From: Aquimonas sp041395245 | GTDB lineage: Bacteria > Pseudomonadota > Gammaproteobacteria > Xanthomonadales > Xanthomonadaceae | Reading direction: 5' to 3' | Assembly (NCBI GenBank): GCA_041395245.1 | Contig: JAWLAY010000008.1 | Span: 174,587 to 238,586 of the forward strand | DNA length: 64,000 bases | Part shown: positions 1-9,187 of the stretch, in pieces | Layout of the letters: every line of letters begins with the position of its first letter | How positions within the stretch are numbered: position 1 is the first letter of the stretch | Program-made: the position numbers and the translations under genes | Notes under the pieces: generated by a model | Database searches by the model: none | What the model was told of the DNA's origin: nothing | Seen by the model: the letters and a program-made list of their open reading frames with translations, nothing else

Positions 1-742
1 GATCGAAGAAAACCGTCTGCGTGGCGCGTCCGGGCAGGTGGTGTATGTCCGCGGTGCCGAGTTCGAAGCGGGACAGCGCTGGGCAATTGCGCGTCCCAGC
101 GTGATGTTTGCCAAGGTCACTCATCCGGTGATCGGTGCGCCACGACGCATTGGCGAAGATTGGAATCGCGACAAGGGCACCCAGTTCCACTCGATCAAGA
201 ATGCCTGGGCGTATTACGTGATGCCCGAAAAGCACTTCGATACATTGGGTTGGGAAATGGCCGACATCGCCACGGGGCAGATTACCGTTGCCGGTGATCC
301 CGCTACCCTGTTGATCGACGACGAAGGGCTCGAGATCAAACAGGGCGACGTCCTGATGCCGATCCTGTCGCCGGCCTATGACCTGCATTTCACCCCGCAT
401 GCGCCGAAGTCGGTGCCCGAGGACATGCGCGTTCTGGCGGTCACTGACTACCACCGTGTCGGTGGACCCCGTGACGTTGTCGCGCTCTCTGCAGGTGTGC
501 GCGAAGGCGTTGAGAATGGTCAGGTCTACTCGCTATGGGGCGAGGGTGAAATGGTTCGCGACGACATCGCGTATCGCACCCGTTTCGGCGCGGCCGACAA
601 CAAGGTGAAATTGCCCGACGAGTTCGTCGGCCACGTGATGATCTTCCGCACCTTTGACAAGGTCAGTTATGGCCTGGTCATGGACGGCGTTCGTCCGGTT
701 CGGACGGATAACATCGCCAAGGCGCCTGTCGCGCTGCCTTGA
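1..742 (+). CDS. LysM-type peptidoglycan-binding protein, C-terminal part
   Basis: The reading frame is open from base 2 and has no start in the window, so the gene begins upstream. About 246 residues are visible. This part has no LysM repeat; it contains a surface-type beta-rich region (IEENRLRGASGQ, later GDVLMPI and VVALSAGVREG). Proteins with N-terminal LysM repeats and this kind of C-terminal region commonly lie directly upstream of dprA in Xanthomonadales, which is the basis for the call; the LysM part itself is not seen. The TGA stop (740-742) overlaps the TTG start of dprA, so the two genes are probably translationally coupled. A role in cell-envelope binding is inferred from the family. 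Confidence 0.6.
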   Translation, partial: IEENRLRGASGQVVYVRGAEFEAGQRWAIARPSVMFAKVTHPVIGAPRRIGEDWNRDKGTQFHSIKNAWAYYVMPEKHFDTLGWEMADIATGQITVAGDPATLLIDDEGLEIKQGDVLMPILSPAYDLHFTPHAPKSVPEDMRVLAVTDYHRVGGPRDVVALSAGVREGVENGQVYSLWGEGEMVRDDIAYRTRFGAADNKVKLPDEFVGHVMIFRTFDKVSYGLVMDGVRPVRTDNIAKAPVALP

Positions 743-1872
743 GCACCGTGACCGAGGCGCAACAGCGCTGGTTGATTGCATTGCGCGCGCCCATTCCGGC
801 GCGCGTTTTGCGTTCTGTGGCCGAGCGATCCCCCGATCTGAGCGCGCTGTTCGCACTGGATGCGGCGCAGCGGCAGAACCTGGGTCTCAGCGATGACGCG
901 TGGCGGGCACTTCTGCAACCGGACCCGCAGACCCTGGCGCGCGACCGCGCATGGGCGTCCGAACCGCACAACCATTTGGTGACCTGGGGCAGCGAGGACT
1001 ACCCGAGTCTGTTGAGCGAATCGACCGCAGCACCCGCCGCGCTGTTTGTGCAGGGCGATCCGCACCTGCTGTGGCGCGCCCAGGTTGCCGTGGTCGGTAG
1101 CCGCAATCCCAGTGCGGGCGGCGCGGACAACGCGCGAGCCTTTGCTATGGCACTGGCCGAGGCTGATCTGTGCGTGACCAGCGGTCTCGCCGACGGCGTC
1201 GACACGCAAGCACACCGTGCCGCGCTCGACGCTGGACAGCCAACGGTCGCCGTGGTCGGGACAGGGCCGGATGTGGTGTATCCCGCCCGCAATCGACGCC
1301 TTGCCGAACAGATTGCGAAGCAGGGTTGCATCGTCAGTGAGTTGTCCCCCGGCACCGGCGCGCGACCCGATCATTTCCCACGTCGCAACCGAATCATTGC
1401 CGGCTTGAGTCTCGGAACCCTGGTGGTCGAGGCGGCGCTGAAAAGTGGTGCCTTGATCACGGCACGCCAAGCCAGCGAACTCGGGCGCGAGGTGTTTGCG
1501 ATCCCCGGATCAATCCACAATCCGATGGCGCGTGGCTGCCATCAGTTGATTCGCGAGGGCGCGCTGTTGATCGAGCATGTTCAGGAGGTGCTGGACGCCA
1601 TCGCACCCGCAGCACAGCGCCTTGGCGCCACGCTGCAACGGCGTCTGCAGGGATTCGACGGGACTCCATCCGCCGACACTCCGCACGCGACCGCTGACGA
1701 TCCGGACTATCGCCGTCTGCGCGCCGCGCTTGGACATGATCCCGTCGCATTGGACGTTTTGGCCGAGCGTAGCGGGTTGACCGTCGCCGCCCTATCCTCC
1801 ATGCTGCTTTTGCTGGAGCTGGAAGGCATTGTGCAAGCTTCGCATGGCCGCTACTCGCTCCGTATGACCTGA
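739..1872 (+). CDS. dprA: DNA-processing protein DprA (DNA uptake, RecA loader)
   Basis: DprA (Smf) binds incoming single-stranded DNA in the cytoplasm and loads RecA during natural transformation. The 377-residue protein has the Rossmann-like core: VVGSRNPSAGG, SGLADGVDTQAH, VVGTGPDVVYPARN, then the PRRNRIIAGLS and GALITARQA segments that bind nucleic acid. The C-terminus (about 320-375) is a winged-helix domain of the DprA type (VALDVLAERSG to LELEGIV). The start used is TTG at 739, overlapping the previous stop as TTGA; a GTG at 748 in the same frame is an alternative. The gene is followed by smg and topA, the usual gammaproteobacterial order. Confidence 0.93.
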   Translation: MSTVTEAQQRWLIALRAPIPARVLRSVAERSPDLSALFALDAAQRQNLGLSDDAWRALLQPDPQTLARDRAWASEPHNHLVTWGSEDYPSLLSESTAAPAALFVQGDPHLLWRAQVAVVGSRNPSAGGADNARAFAMALAEADLCVTSGLADGVDTQAHRAALDAGQPTVAVVGTGPDVVYPARNRRLAEQIAKQGCIVSELSPGTGARPDHFPRRNRIIAGLSLGTLVVEAALKSGALITARQASELGREVFAIPGSIHNPMARGCHQLIREGALLIEHVQEVLDAIAPAAQRLGATLQRRLQGFDGTPSADTPHATADDPDYRRLRAALGHDPVALDVLAERSGLTVAALSSMLLLLELEGIVQASHGRYSLRMT

Positions 1873-1924
1873 CCGTCCCACTGATGCAGTCCGCAAGTGC
1901 CTCGCCCAGCGCGTTGGAGGATGG

Positions 1925-2404
1925 ATGAAAGAGACTGTGCTGGACGTTCTGTTGTATTTGTTCGAAAACTACTTCTATGCCGATCCGGACGCGGTGCGTG
2001 ACCGCGAGTCGATGCAGGCGGGCTTGCTGCAGGCGGGATTCAGTCCTGCCGAGATCAGCAAAGCCTTCGTCTGGCTTGAGGATCTGCGTCAGCTCGAGCA
2101 TCCCGAGTTGTCCGCGCTACCCACCGAGCAAGGCCCGATCCGGGTTTACTCCACCCACGAGCACTCGCGGCTGGATGTCGAATGCCGCGGCTTTCTGATG
2201 TTTCTGGAACAAAATGGTGTGCTGGACCCGCAGCAGCGTGAGCGTGTCATCGACCGCATCATGGCGCTGGATCAACCCGAGGTAGATCTGGAAGACCTCA
2301 AGTGGGTGGTACTGATGGTCCTGTTCAACCAGCCAGGCACGGAAGCGGCGTTTGCCTGGATGGAAAGCCATATGTTTGCCGCCGATCCGCTTGCCACGCA
2401 TTGA
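1925..2404 (+). CDS. smg: Smg family protein (DUF494)
   Basis: This 159-residue protein matches the Smg/DUF494 family in length, in its N-terminus (MKETVLDVLLYLFENYF) and in its acidic helical character. The family is conserved next to dprA in gammaproteobacteria, but its biochemical function is not established. A strong ribosome binding site, GGAGG at 1916-1920, fixes the start at ATG 1925 rather than the out-of-frame ATG at 1921. It lies 52 bases after dprA and 65 bases before the GYF/RDD gene, so it is probably in the same transcript as dprA. No catalytic motif is visible. Confidence 0.9.
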   Translation: MKETVLDVLLYLFENYFYADPDAVRDRESMQAGLLQAGFSPAEISKAFVWLEDLRQLEHPELSALPTEQGPIRVYSTHEHSRLDVECRGFLMFLEQNGVLDPQQRERVIDRIMALDQPEVDLEDLKWVVLMVLFNQPGTEAAFAWMESHMFAADPLATH

Positions 2405-2469
2405 CGCGTAGGTTGATGACGCGGGTTGCTGGCCGTTGATTTCCCGAATCCGTCAATAGAGACGCTGAC

Positions 2470-3396
2470 ATGAGCCACCCGGACGCGATCTGGTACTACG
2501 TCGATGCCCAGGGCCAGCAGCAGGGCCCAGTAACCGCGCAAATCGTGGCGGGGCAGTTCCGTCTTGGCCGCCTGACGACCACCACTCTGGTGTGGCGCGA
2601 AGGTTTGCCGACCTGGGTCGGCCTGGATGAAGTAAGGCAGGAATTGGGAATTGCAGTCGCCGCCGCCGCGCCTCCTGTGTTGCCGCCCGCGCCGCCTGCC
2701 GCAGTGCCGGTCCAGCAACCAATCGCAGTGCGCAACGAATCGGTTGCGATGCCAAGTCGCAGCGTCGCGCCCAGCGTGGGCGCGCAGGACATCGTCTATG
2801 CCGGGTTCCTGAGGCGTTGGGCGGCATTGTTCATTGATTCCATCATTCTGAGTGTCGTCTTCTATACCTTGTCGATGTTTTTTGGCATGGCTGCCGTATT
2901 TGGCAGCGCCGGTCTTGGATCACTGGATGGAAGCAGCAGCGCCGCGCTCAACGGCATGTTCGCAATGATGTACCTGTTCTACTTTCTGATGGCTGGTGCC
3001 TACTACAGCTTGCTGGAGAGCTCATCGAACCAGGCGACCGTGGGCAAGATGGCGCTGGGGATCAAGGTCACCGACAGCAATGGTCAGCGCTTGAGCTTTT
3101 TGCATGCGCTGGGGCGTTGGGTCTCGGCAGCCCTGTCTTACCTGACCTTCTATATCGGTTTCTTTTTTGCCGGTTGGACCGAGCGCAAGCAGGCGCTGCA
3201 CGACTTCGTTGCCGGAACGCTGGTGGTTGATCGTTGGGCCTTCACCGACCAGCCGGAAAAGCAGCAGCGTCAATTGCACGGGTGCGCGGTGGCGTTCCTG
3301 GTGATGATGGCGTTGTTTGCCATCATCGCGGTGATTGGCATCCTGGCGGCGATCGCGATTCCCGCCTATCAGGACTACGTGCAGCGCTCGTCCTGA
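2470..3396 (+). CDS. GYF_2/RDD membrane protein with a pilin-like C-terminal helix
   Basis: The 308-residue protein has three parts. Residues 5-55 form a GYF_2 (DUF4339) domain (WYYVDAQGQQQGPV, LVWREGLPTWVGL). A proline/alanine linker follows, with PPAPPAAVPVQQP. Residues about 113-265 form an RDD transmembrane domain (FLRRWAALFIDSIIL, a second hydrophobic segment near 160, then ATVGKMALGIKV and RWVSAALSYLTFY). The last 35 residues are a hydrophobic helix ending in GILAAIAIPAYQDYVQRS, which closely resembles the N-terminal helix of type IV pilins but sits at the C-terminus and has no prepilin cleavage site. GYF_2-RDD fusions are common and of unknown function. Location in the inner membrane is inferred from the hydrophobic segments. 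Confidence 0.8.
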   Translation: MSHPDAIWYYVDAQGQQQGPVTAQIVAGQFRLGRLTTTTLVWREGLPTWVGLDEVRQELGIAVAAAAPPVLPPAPPAAVPVQQPIAVRNESVAMPSRSVAPSVGAQDIVYAGFLRRWAALFIDSIILSVVFYTLSMFFGMAAVFGSAGLGSLDGSSSAALNGMFAMMYLFYFLMAGAYYSLLESSSNQATVGKMALGIKVTDSNGQRLSFLHALGRWVSAALSYLTFYIGFFFAGWTERKQALHDFVAGTLVVDRWAFTDQPEKQQRQLHGCAVAFLVMMALFAIIAVIGILAAIAIPAYQDYVQRSS

Positions 3397-3610
3397 GTGC
3401 CATCTGCTTCACGTCCGCCGCTGCAGATTTTCACGCAGCGCTTGACAGGTCGCGCCTGCTTGTGGCGACACTGAATAAAGCCATCGGCTGAAGACACCCC
3501 AACGGTGTCCCACGCGGGTCACATCGGACGGCGGCGCGCACGCCGAGGGTTGTCCGGATTCTCCATAACGTATTTTTTTCGCGCTGCGTTGCCGTGGCGC
3601 CTGGATTGAA

Positions 3611-6100
3611 ATGGCAAAGAACCTGCTCATCGTTGAATCGCCCGCCAAGGCGAAGACCATCAACAAGTACCTTGGCAAGGACTTCCAGGTACTGGCTTCG
3701 TATGGCCACGTCCGCGATCTGGTACCCAAGGAGGGCGCGGTCGATCCTGAGCACGATTTCGCCATGCGCTACGAACTGATCGAGCGCAACGAAAAGCATG
3801 TGGACGCGATCGCCAAGGCAGCCAAGAGCGCCGATGCGGTCTTTCTGGCAACCGACCCGGATCGCGAAGGCGAGGCCATTTCCTGGCACATTGCGGAGAT
3901 TCTTCGCGAGCGTGGACTGCTCAAGGACAAGCCGGTCAATCGCGTGGTTTTTACCGAGATCACGCCACGTGCGATCAAGGAAGCGATGGCAAAGCCGCGT
4001 GCAGTGGCCAGTGATCTGGTGAACGCGCAGCAGGCGCGTCGCGCGCTCGACTATCTGGTCGGATTCAACCTGTCGCCGGTGCTGTGGCGCAAGGTGCAGC
4101 GTGGCCTGTCGGCTGGCCGTGTGCAAAGTCCGGCGCTGCGCATGATCGTCGAACGCGAGGAGGAGATCGAAGCGTTCGTGCCGCGTGAATACTGGACGGC
4201 CGAGGCGCAACTGGCCCATCGAAGTACGCCGTTCAATGCCAAGCTCATCAAGCTCGACGGCAAGAAGTTCGAGCAGTTCACGCTTACCAATGCAGCGGAT
4301 GCCGAAGCCGCGCGTGCTCGTCTGGTCAAGGCCGCCGGGGATGCCTTGCACGTTTCCGACGTGCAGAGTCGGGAACGCAAACGCCGCCCGGCGCCACCGT
4401 TCATCACCTCGACCCTGCAGCAGGAAGCGGCACGCAAGCTCGGCTTCACCACCAGCCGGACCATGCGCGTCGCGCAGAAGCTCTATGAGGGCGTCAGTCT
4501 GGGCGAACAGGGCACGGTCGGTCTGATCAGCTACATGCGTACCGACTCGACACACCTGTCACAGGAAGCGGTTGCCGAACTGCGCGAGGTGATTGCGGCG
4601 GAGTTTGGTCCGCATGCCTTGCCTGCGGCCGCCAACGAATACCGCACCAAGTCGAAGAACGCGCAGGAAGCGCACGAAGCCATTCGTCCGACGTCGGCCA
4701 AACTCAGTCCTCGGCAGGTGGCGGCCTTCCTCAATGCCGACGAAGCCAAACTCTACGAGTTGATCTGGAAGCGCACCGTGGCCTGCCAGATGATTCCGGC
4801 CACGCTGAACACCGTCTCGGTCGATCTGGCCGCCGGGCGTGAGCACGCTTTCCGTGCCAGCGGCACCACGGTCGTGGACCCCGGCTTTCTGGCCGTTTAC
4901 GAAGAGGGCACCGACCAGAAGTCGGAGGATGCCGATGACGAAGGGCGAAAGTTGCCAGCGATGAAGGCGGGTGATGTGGTGCCGCTGGCGGCCATCGTGG
5001 TTGACCAGCACTTCACCGAACCGCCGCCGCGTTTTTCTGAAGCGAGTCTCGTCAAGGCACTGGAAGAGTTTGGCATTGGTCGTCCCTCGACCTACGCCAG
5101 CATCATCCAGACCCTGCAATCGCGCGAGTACGTCGTGCTAGACAGTCGCCGTTTCCTGCCCAGCGACGTCGGTCGCGCGGTGGCGAAGTTTCTTTCCGGG
5201 CACTTCACCCAATACGTCGACTACGACTTCACCGCGAAGCTGGAAGACGAACTCGATGCGGTAAGCCGCGGCGAAGAGGAATGGGTGCCGCTGATGCATC
5301 GATTCTGGAAGCCGTTCAAGGCGCTCGTCAGTGACAAGATCGAGTCGGTCGACAAAAGCGAAGCGACCGGTGCGCGCGTGCTCGGCATTGATCCAGCAAG
5401 CGGTCTGGAAGTCAGCGTGCGTCTGGGGCGCTTCGGGCCCTACGCCGCGATCGGTAACAAGGATGACGTCGACAAGCCCAAGTTTGCCTCCTTGCGTGCC
5501 GGGCAGAGCATGCACACGATCACGCTTGAACAGGCGCTCGATCTGTTCCGCCTGCCGCGAACCCTGGGTGACTACGAGAGCGCCGAGGTCACCATTGGCG
5601 TGGGCCGTTTTGGCCCGTTCGTGAAACACGCAGGCAGCTATACCTCGCTGAAGGTCAGTGACGACCCCTACGAGATCGACCTGCCGCGCGCCATCGAGTT
5701 GATCGAGGAAAAGCGCCAGGCGGCCGCCAATCGTTTGATCAAGAAGTTCGATGGCACCGATATCGAAATCGTCAACGGTCGTTTTGGGCCGTATATCACC
5801 GACGGAAAGAAGAACGGCAAGATTCCGAAGGGTACGGAACCGAGCTCATTGAGTCTTGCCGAGTGCCAGCAGATTCTTGAAGCCGCGCCGGAACGCGGCG
5901 GCAAGCGCGGCGGGTTTGCCCGCAAGGGCGCCGGGAAAACCGCCGTTTCAACCGCCGTGGCGAAAAAGTCCGCCGCGAAGAAAGCCACGGCCAAAAAAGC
6001 GCCCGCCAAGAAGGCGGCTGCGAAGAAGGCCACCACCAAGACGGCCGCCAAGAAAACGGCAACGCGAAAGGTCGCGAGTGACGAGGCGCCGCCCTTCTGA
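3611..6100 (+). CDS. topA: DNA topoisomerase I (type IA)
   Basis: TopA relaxes negatively supercoiled DNA by a transient 5'-phosphotyrosine break. The 829-residue protein begins with a Toprim domain (LLIVESPAKAKTI; acidic DPDREGEAISWHI near residue 80). The catalytic tyrosine is Tyr308 in GLISYMRTDS. The C-terminus has three topoisomerase repeats without zinc cysteines (RLGRFGPYAAIG, GVGRFGPFVKH, VNGRFGPYITDG). A lysine/alanine-rich tail of about 50 residues follows (AKKSAAKKATAKKAPAKK), as is usual in Xanthomonadales TopA. The 214-base gap upstream holds a TTGACA box (3442-3447) but no convincing -10 at proper spacing. Start ATG 3611 gives the canonical N-terminus MAKNLLIVESP. Confidence 0.97.
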   Translation: MAKNLLIVESPAKAKTINKYLGKDFQVLASYGHVRDLVPKEGAVDPEHDFAMRYELIERNEKHVDAIAKAAKSADAVFLATDPDREGEAISWHIAEILRERGLLKDKPVNRVVFTEITPRAIKEAMAKPRAVASDLVNAQQARRALDYLVGFNLSPVLWRKVQRGLSAGRVQSPALRMIVEREEEIEAFVPREYWTAEAQLAHRSTPFNAKLIKLDGKKFEQFTLTNAADAEAARARLVKAAGDALHVSDVQSRERKRRPAPPFITSTLQQEAARKLGFTTSRTMRVAQKLYEGVSLGEQGTVGLISYMRTDSTHLSQEAVAELREVIAAEFGPHALPAAANEYRTKSKNAQEAHEAIRPTSAKLSPRQVAAFLNADEAKLYELIWKRTVACQMIPATLNTVSVDLAAGREHAFRASGTTVVDPGFLAVYEEGTDQKSEDADDEGRKLPAMKAGDVVPLAAIVVDQHFTEPPPRFSEASLVKALEEFGIGRPSTYASIIQTLQSREYVVLDSRRFLPSDVGRAVAKFLSGHFTQYVDYDFTAKLEDELDAVSRGEEEWVPLMHRFWKPFKALVSDKIESVDKSEATGARVLGIDPASGLEVSVRLGRFGPYAAIGNKDDVDKPKFASLRAGQSMHTITLEQALDLFRLPRTLGDYESAEVTIGVGRFGPFVKHAGSYTSLKVSDDPYEIDLPRAIELIEEKRQAAANRLIKKFDGTDIEIVNGRFGPYITDGKKNGKIPKGTEPSSLSLAECQQILEAAPERGGKRGGFARKGAGKTAVSTAVAKKSAAKKATAKKAPAKKAAAKKATTKTAAKKTATRKVASDEAPPF

Positions 6101-6230
6101 GTCGCGGTCACGTCAGCGCATTGCCGACGTCGGGTCTTGGCACGCCGAGGTGGACCGGTCAGGCAATCCGCGTCGTCAGACTGGTAGCATGCGCGTTTGC
6201 AAAATTTCTTGTCTCTGAAGGAGCGTGATC

Positions 6231-7943
6231 ATGCGTATCAGACTGATGTCGATGGCTTGCGCGGCTGCGCTTGCCCTGTCACTGGTTGGCTGCGGCGAGG
6301 ACGCCAAGCAAAGCGCGGGTCCGCTGGCCTTTGTGCCCGCCGATTCGCCCTATGTGTTCGGCAATCTCGAGCCCATGCCGACCGACGTGTCGCAAGCCTG
6401 GATCGGCATGCTGAGCGAATTGCCGCGCTTGTATACCCTGCAGTTGAAGCAGGTTCGCGCGGCACTGCAACGCGAAGGCGACGTCGACCCGGTGCTGCTG
6501 GGCGTGATCGACGGTCTGCAGGCAGAGATCGAGGGCAAGACCTTCGAGCAGATCCTGCAGGGGTTCGGCTACAGCATGCAAACCCGGATGGCCTTCTATG
6601 GCCTGGACCTACTGCCGGTGGCGCGGGTGGAGCTGGCGGATCCCGCTGCGACCCGTGCGGCGATCGCGCGCATCGAGGCTAAGGCCGGACAGCCGTTGCC
6701 GACCGCTACGGTGGGTGAACTGAGCTACTGGAAGCTGGCGCCGAAGGATGCGGCGCTGATGGGCGTCATGGCGATCGTTGACAACCAGTTGGTCTTGTCC
6801 GTGGCACCCACAGCGGCCGATGACGCACTGTTGAAGCAGGTATTCGGCCTGACTCCGCCCACCACGTCGATTCTCGATTCCGATGGCTTGGCCAAGCTCA
6901 ATGCGAAGTATGGATACGGCCCCAACGGGAGTGGATATTTCGATCTGCAGCGCATCTGGCAACTGATCGCCCAGCCGAGCACGCCGCTGCAGTCCGCATT
7001 CATGCAGGCATTCGAGGTCACGCCGCCCGAACTCGATGACACCTGCAAGCAGGAAATGGCAGCGTTGACCAAGGCATGGCCGCGCAGCAGTTTCGGCTAC
7101 ACCCGTTTGGACGCGCGCACGGCGGACATGCGATGGGTGACCGAAGCGCCATCGCAGGTATTGAGCGATCTGCGCAGCCTGCAAGCGCCCACGCCCGGTC
7201 TGGCGGCGGCGGAGTCCGCACTGTTCAACATGAGCTTTGCGATGAAGATAGATGCCCTGCCGCCGCTCGCTGGCCGTTGGGCCGATGCGGTGGCGGCTGC
7301 GCCCTGGCAGTGCGAGTTCCTGCAGCCGATGAACCAGGCCTTTGCCGACTTCCGCACCGGCGCGGCGAATCCCGGAATCTACGCGGCCGCACCCGTGGTT
7401 CAGAGCTTCAACGTGCTGCTGACGCACTTCAAGACATCGCCGGACATGGCGCAACCGGAGTTCAAGGGCAAGCTGTTGATAGGCTCACCCAGCCCGGCGG
7501 CCTTGGTGTCGATGTTGAAAGCCTACGTGCCGGGAATGGCCGCCCTTGAGGTGCCCGCGGATGGTACGGCGACGGCCCTGCCTGCATTGCCCGACATGCC
7601 GATCGCGCTGCCGATGTTTGCGGCCCAAACCGACAAGGTGTTTGGCGTGGCCTTCGGTGAGGGAGAGGAAGCATCGCTGAGTACGGCGATGCAGATGGAC
7701 AGCAGCGTGCAACCGCTGATGACGGTCGCCTACGACGGTGCTCTGTATGGCGAGTTGCTTGGCATGCTGGAACCGATGATGCTGGCCATGGGCGACGATG
7801 CGGAAGCCAAGGATGCCGCAGAGATGCTGAAGGTGACGCGCGAGTTGTACGCCAAGATGTTCGGTCGTCTCGCCATGCAGATGGTCGTGACCGAGCAGGG
7901 CATCGAGTTGCTGCAGCGCATGGAGATGCCCACGACGCCGTAG
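6231..7943 (+). CDS. Putative lipoprotein, unknown function
   Basis: The 570-residue protein starts with a lipoprotein signal peptide; the lipobox LVGC places the acylated Cys at residue 21, followed by GEDAKQSAG, so it is probably sorted to the outer membrane. The start is ATG 6231, seven bases after AAGGAG (6218-6223); a GTG at 6225 in the same frame is less well placed. The mature part is acidic and rich in Ala, Leu and Met. It has a motif near the N-terminus typical of proteins with a periplasmic DUF3352-like fold (PADSPYVFGNLEPMP), but I do not recognise the family with certainty. The next gene is convergent, separated by a hairpin. Confidence 0.75.
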   Translation: MRIRLMSMACAAALALSLVGCGEDAKQSAGPLAFVPADSPYVFGNLEPMPTDVSQAWIGMLSELPRLYTLQLKQVRAALQREGDVDPVLLGVIDGLQAEIEGKTFEQILQGFGYSMQTRMAFYGLDLLPVARVELADPAATRAAIARIEAKAGQPLPTATVGELSYWKLAPKDAALMGVMAIVDNQLVLSVAPTAADDALLKQVFGLTPPTTSILDSDGLAKLNAKYGYGPNGSGYFDLQRIWQLIAQPSTPLQSAFMQAFEVTPPELDDTCKQEMAALTKAWPRSSFGYTRLDARTADMRWVTEAPSQVLSDLRSLQAPTPGLAAAESALFNMSFAMKIDALPPLAGRWADAVAAAPWQCEFLQPMNQAFADFRTGAANPGIYAAAPVVQSFNVLLTHFKTSPDMAQPEFKGKLLIGSPSPAALVSMLKAYVPGMAALEVPADGTATALPALPDMPIALPMFAAQTDKVFGVAFGEGEEASLSTAMQMDSSVQPLMTVAYDGALYGELLGMLEPMMLAMGDDAEAKDAAEMLKVTRELYAKMFGRLAMQMVVTEQGIELLQRMEMPTTP

Positions 7944-7960
7944 TGGATTTCGTGAGTAAA

Positions 7961-7990
7961 GATGGGTGCCGACCAAGCGCGGCACCCATC
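7961..7990. terminator. Bidirectional hairpin between convergent genes
   Basis: A perfect 11-base inverted repeat (GATGGGTGCCG at 7961-7971, CGGCACCCATC at 7980-7990) with an 8-base loop lies between the lipoprotein gene and the convergent DUF465 gene. There is no T-run on the plus strand; the minus-strand exit is slightly T-rich. It is probably a shared terminator or mRNA 3'-end stabiliser. Confidence 0.6.
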
Positions 7991-7997
7991 CGCCGAC

Positions 7998-8216
7998 TCA
8001 GGCCTGGCTTGCCTTCAGCAGGATCGCGTAAATCTGATCCTTGAGCCGAAGCTTCTCTTTCTTCAATTCCTCTACTTCCTCGGGCGTTCCGTGCGCGATA
8101 TGCGCCTCGACGTTCTTGATCTTCTGATCAAGCTCGTTGTGCTTGTCGAACAGGTTCAGGAAATGCGCATCGCTGGTCTTGAGTTGGGTGATCAGATCGC
8201 GGTGTTCGGGAAACAT
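7998..8216 (-). CDS. YdcH/DUF465 family small protein
   Basis: This 72-residue, highly charged helical protein matches the DUF465 (YdcH) family: MFPEHRDLITQLK at the start, a central FLNLFDKHNELDQKI and a C-terminal LKKEKLRLKDQIYAIL. Members are short coiled-coil proteins of unknown function, widespread in proteobacteria. AGGAGA lies just upstream on the minus strand (8219-8224), close to the ATG at 8216. The gene stands alone between a convergent lipoprotein gene and a short-chain dehydrogenase gene on the same strand. Confidence 0.9.
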   Translation of the reverse strand: MFPEHRDLITQLKTSDAHFLNLFDKHNELDQKIKNVEAHIAHGTPEEVEELKKEKLRLKDQIYAILLKASQA

Positions 8217-8303
8217 GGGTTCTCCTTGTGGCCGGGGGCGTGGTACGTAAAAGCTTAGGCGTGCCTGGTCGGGCTGACCTTAACCTCGATCAAGATCGAG
8301 TGC

Positions 8304-9080
8304 TCAGAAGCCATAACGCAAAAATCCACCGTCAACGGCGATGCACTCACCGGTGATGTAACTGGCTGCGGGCAGGCACAAGAACGCAATCGCTGCCGCT
8401 ACCTCCTCTGGTTCGCCAATACGACCCGCGGGTGTCCGCGCGATGACCTCATCGTAATAGTCGGCATCCGACAGTGCCGGGGATGTGCGGCGGGTTCGGA
8501 TGTACCAAGGGGCGACGCTGTTCACGCGGATGCCATCTTTGGCCCACTCGCAGGCAAGATTGCGGGTCATCTGATGCAGCGCGGCCTTGCTCATGCCGTA
8601 GGCGGCACCGGTTCTGACATGGGTCAGCCCGGATACCGAGCCGACGTTGACGATGGCCGATTGGGCGTGCTGTTTCAGCAAGGGATAGGCGGCACGGCAC
8701 AGTTCAAATGGCACCGCCAGATTGAGTTCCATGATCGCTCGCCATTCGATGTCGTCGTAGTCAGCGGCAGGCTGTGGGCTATTGGTGCCGGCGTTGTTGA
8801 TCAACAACGACAGTCCCTGGCAGCGATCATCAATCCAGTCGAACAAGGCCGCGCGTTCGTCCGCGCGCGCAATCTCTGCCGCGAAGACCGCACAGTCGAC
8901 ACCGGGGAAATCGTCGGACAACTCGGCCTGAATTTCGCTCAGCCGGTTGGCATCTCTGGCGACCAGCAATACCTGCGCGCCAAGCGCCATCAGCTCGCGC
9001 GCGGTCGCGAGACCGATGCCCCAACTGCCGCCCGTGATGAGGGCCACATGACCGTCGAGACGCCAGCGGTGAGTGTGCAT
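8304..9080 (-). CDS. SDR-family oxidoreductase (tropinone-reductase-like)
   Basis: This is a 258-residue classical short-chain dehydrogenase/reductase. It has the cofactor motif TGGSWGIG near residue 17, the structural NNAG, a catalytic Ser in NVGSVSG and the YxxxK pair in YGMSKAALHQM. The C-terminus has the usual DGGFLRYG end. The overall pattern (GIRVNSVAPWYIRT) is closest to the tropinone-reductase-like branch; the substrate cannot be read from the sequence. The start at ATG 9080 is chosen because AAGGAG (9086-9091) precedes it and the glycine motif then falls at the usual distance; the open frame continues to 9386 without support. The gene is divergent from a 2-oxoglutarate dioxygenase gene 107 bases away, so the two may share a regulatory region. 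Confidence 0.9.
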   Translation of the reverse strand: MHTHRWRLDGHVALITGGSWGIGLATARELMALGAQVLLVARDANRLSEIQAELSDDFPGVDCAVFAAEIARADERAALFDWIDDRCQGLSLLINNAGTNSPQPAADYDDIEWRAIMELNLAVPFELCRAAYPLLKQHAQSAIVNVGSVSGLTHVRTGAAYGMSKAALHQMTRNLACEWAKDGIRVNSVAPWYIRTRRTSPALSDADYYDEVIARTPAGRIGEPEEVAAAIAFLCLPAASYITGECIAVDGGFLRYGF

Positions 9081-9187
9081 CGGCGCTCCTTTGCAGATCG
9101 GTGACGACGCATTCTGCGGCAGCATCGGCGCGCCCACCAGAGACACGCATTCTCCACCCGATGTGCGTCGTCGCGTATCGTGCCCGC

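Noticed and set aside
3442..3475. TTGACA box upstream of topA as a promoter
   Set aside because: No -10 hexamer at 16-18 bases; the best candidates are at 19 or more bases, so I did not list it as a feature.
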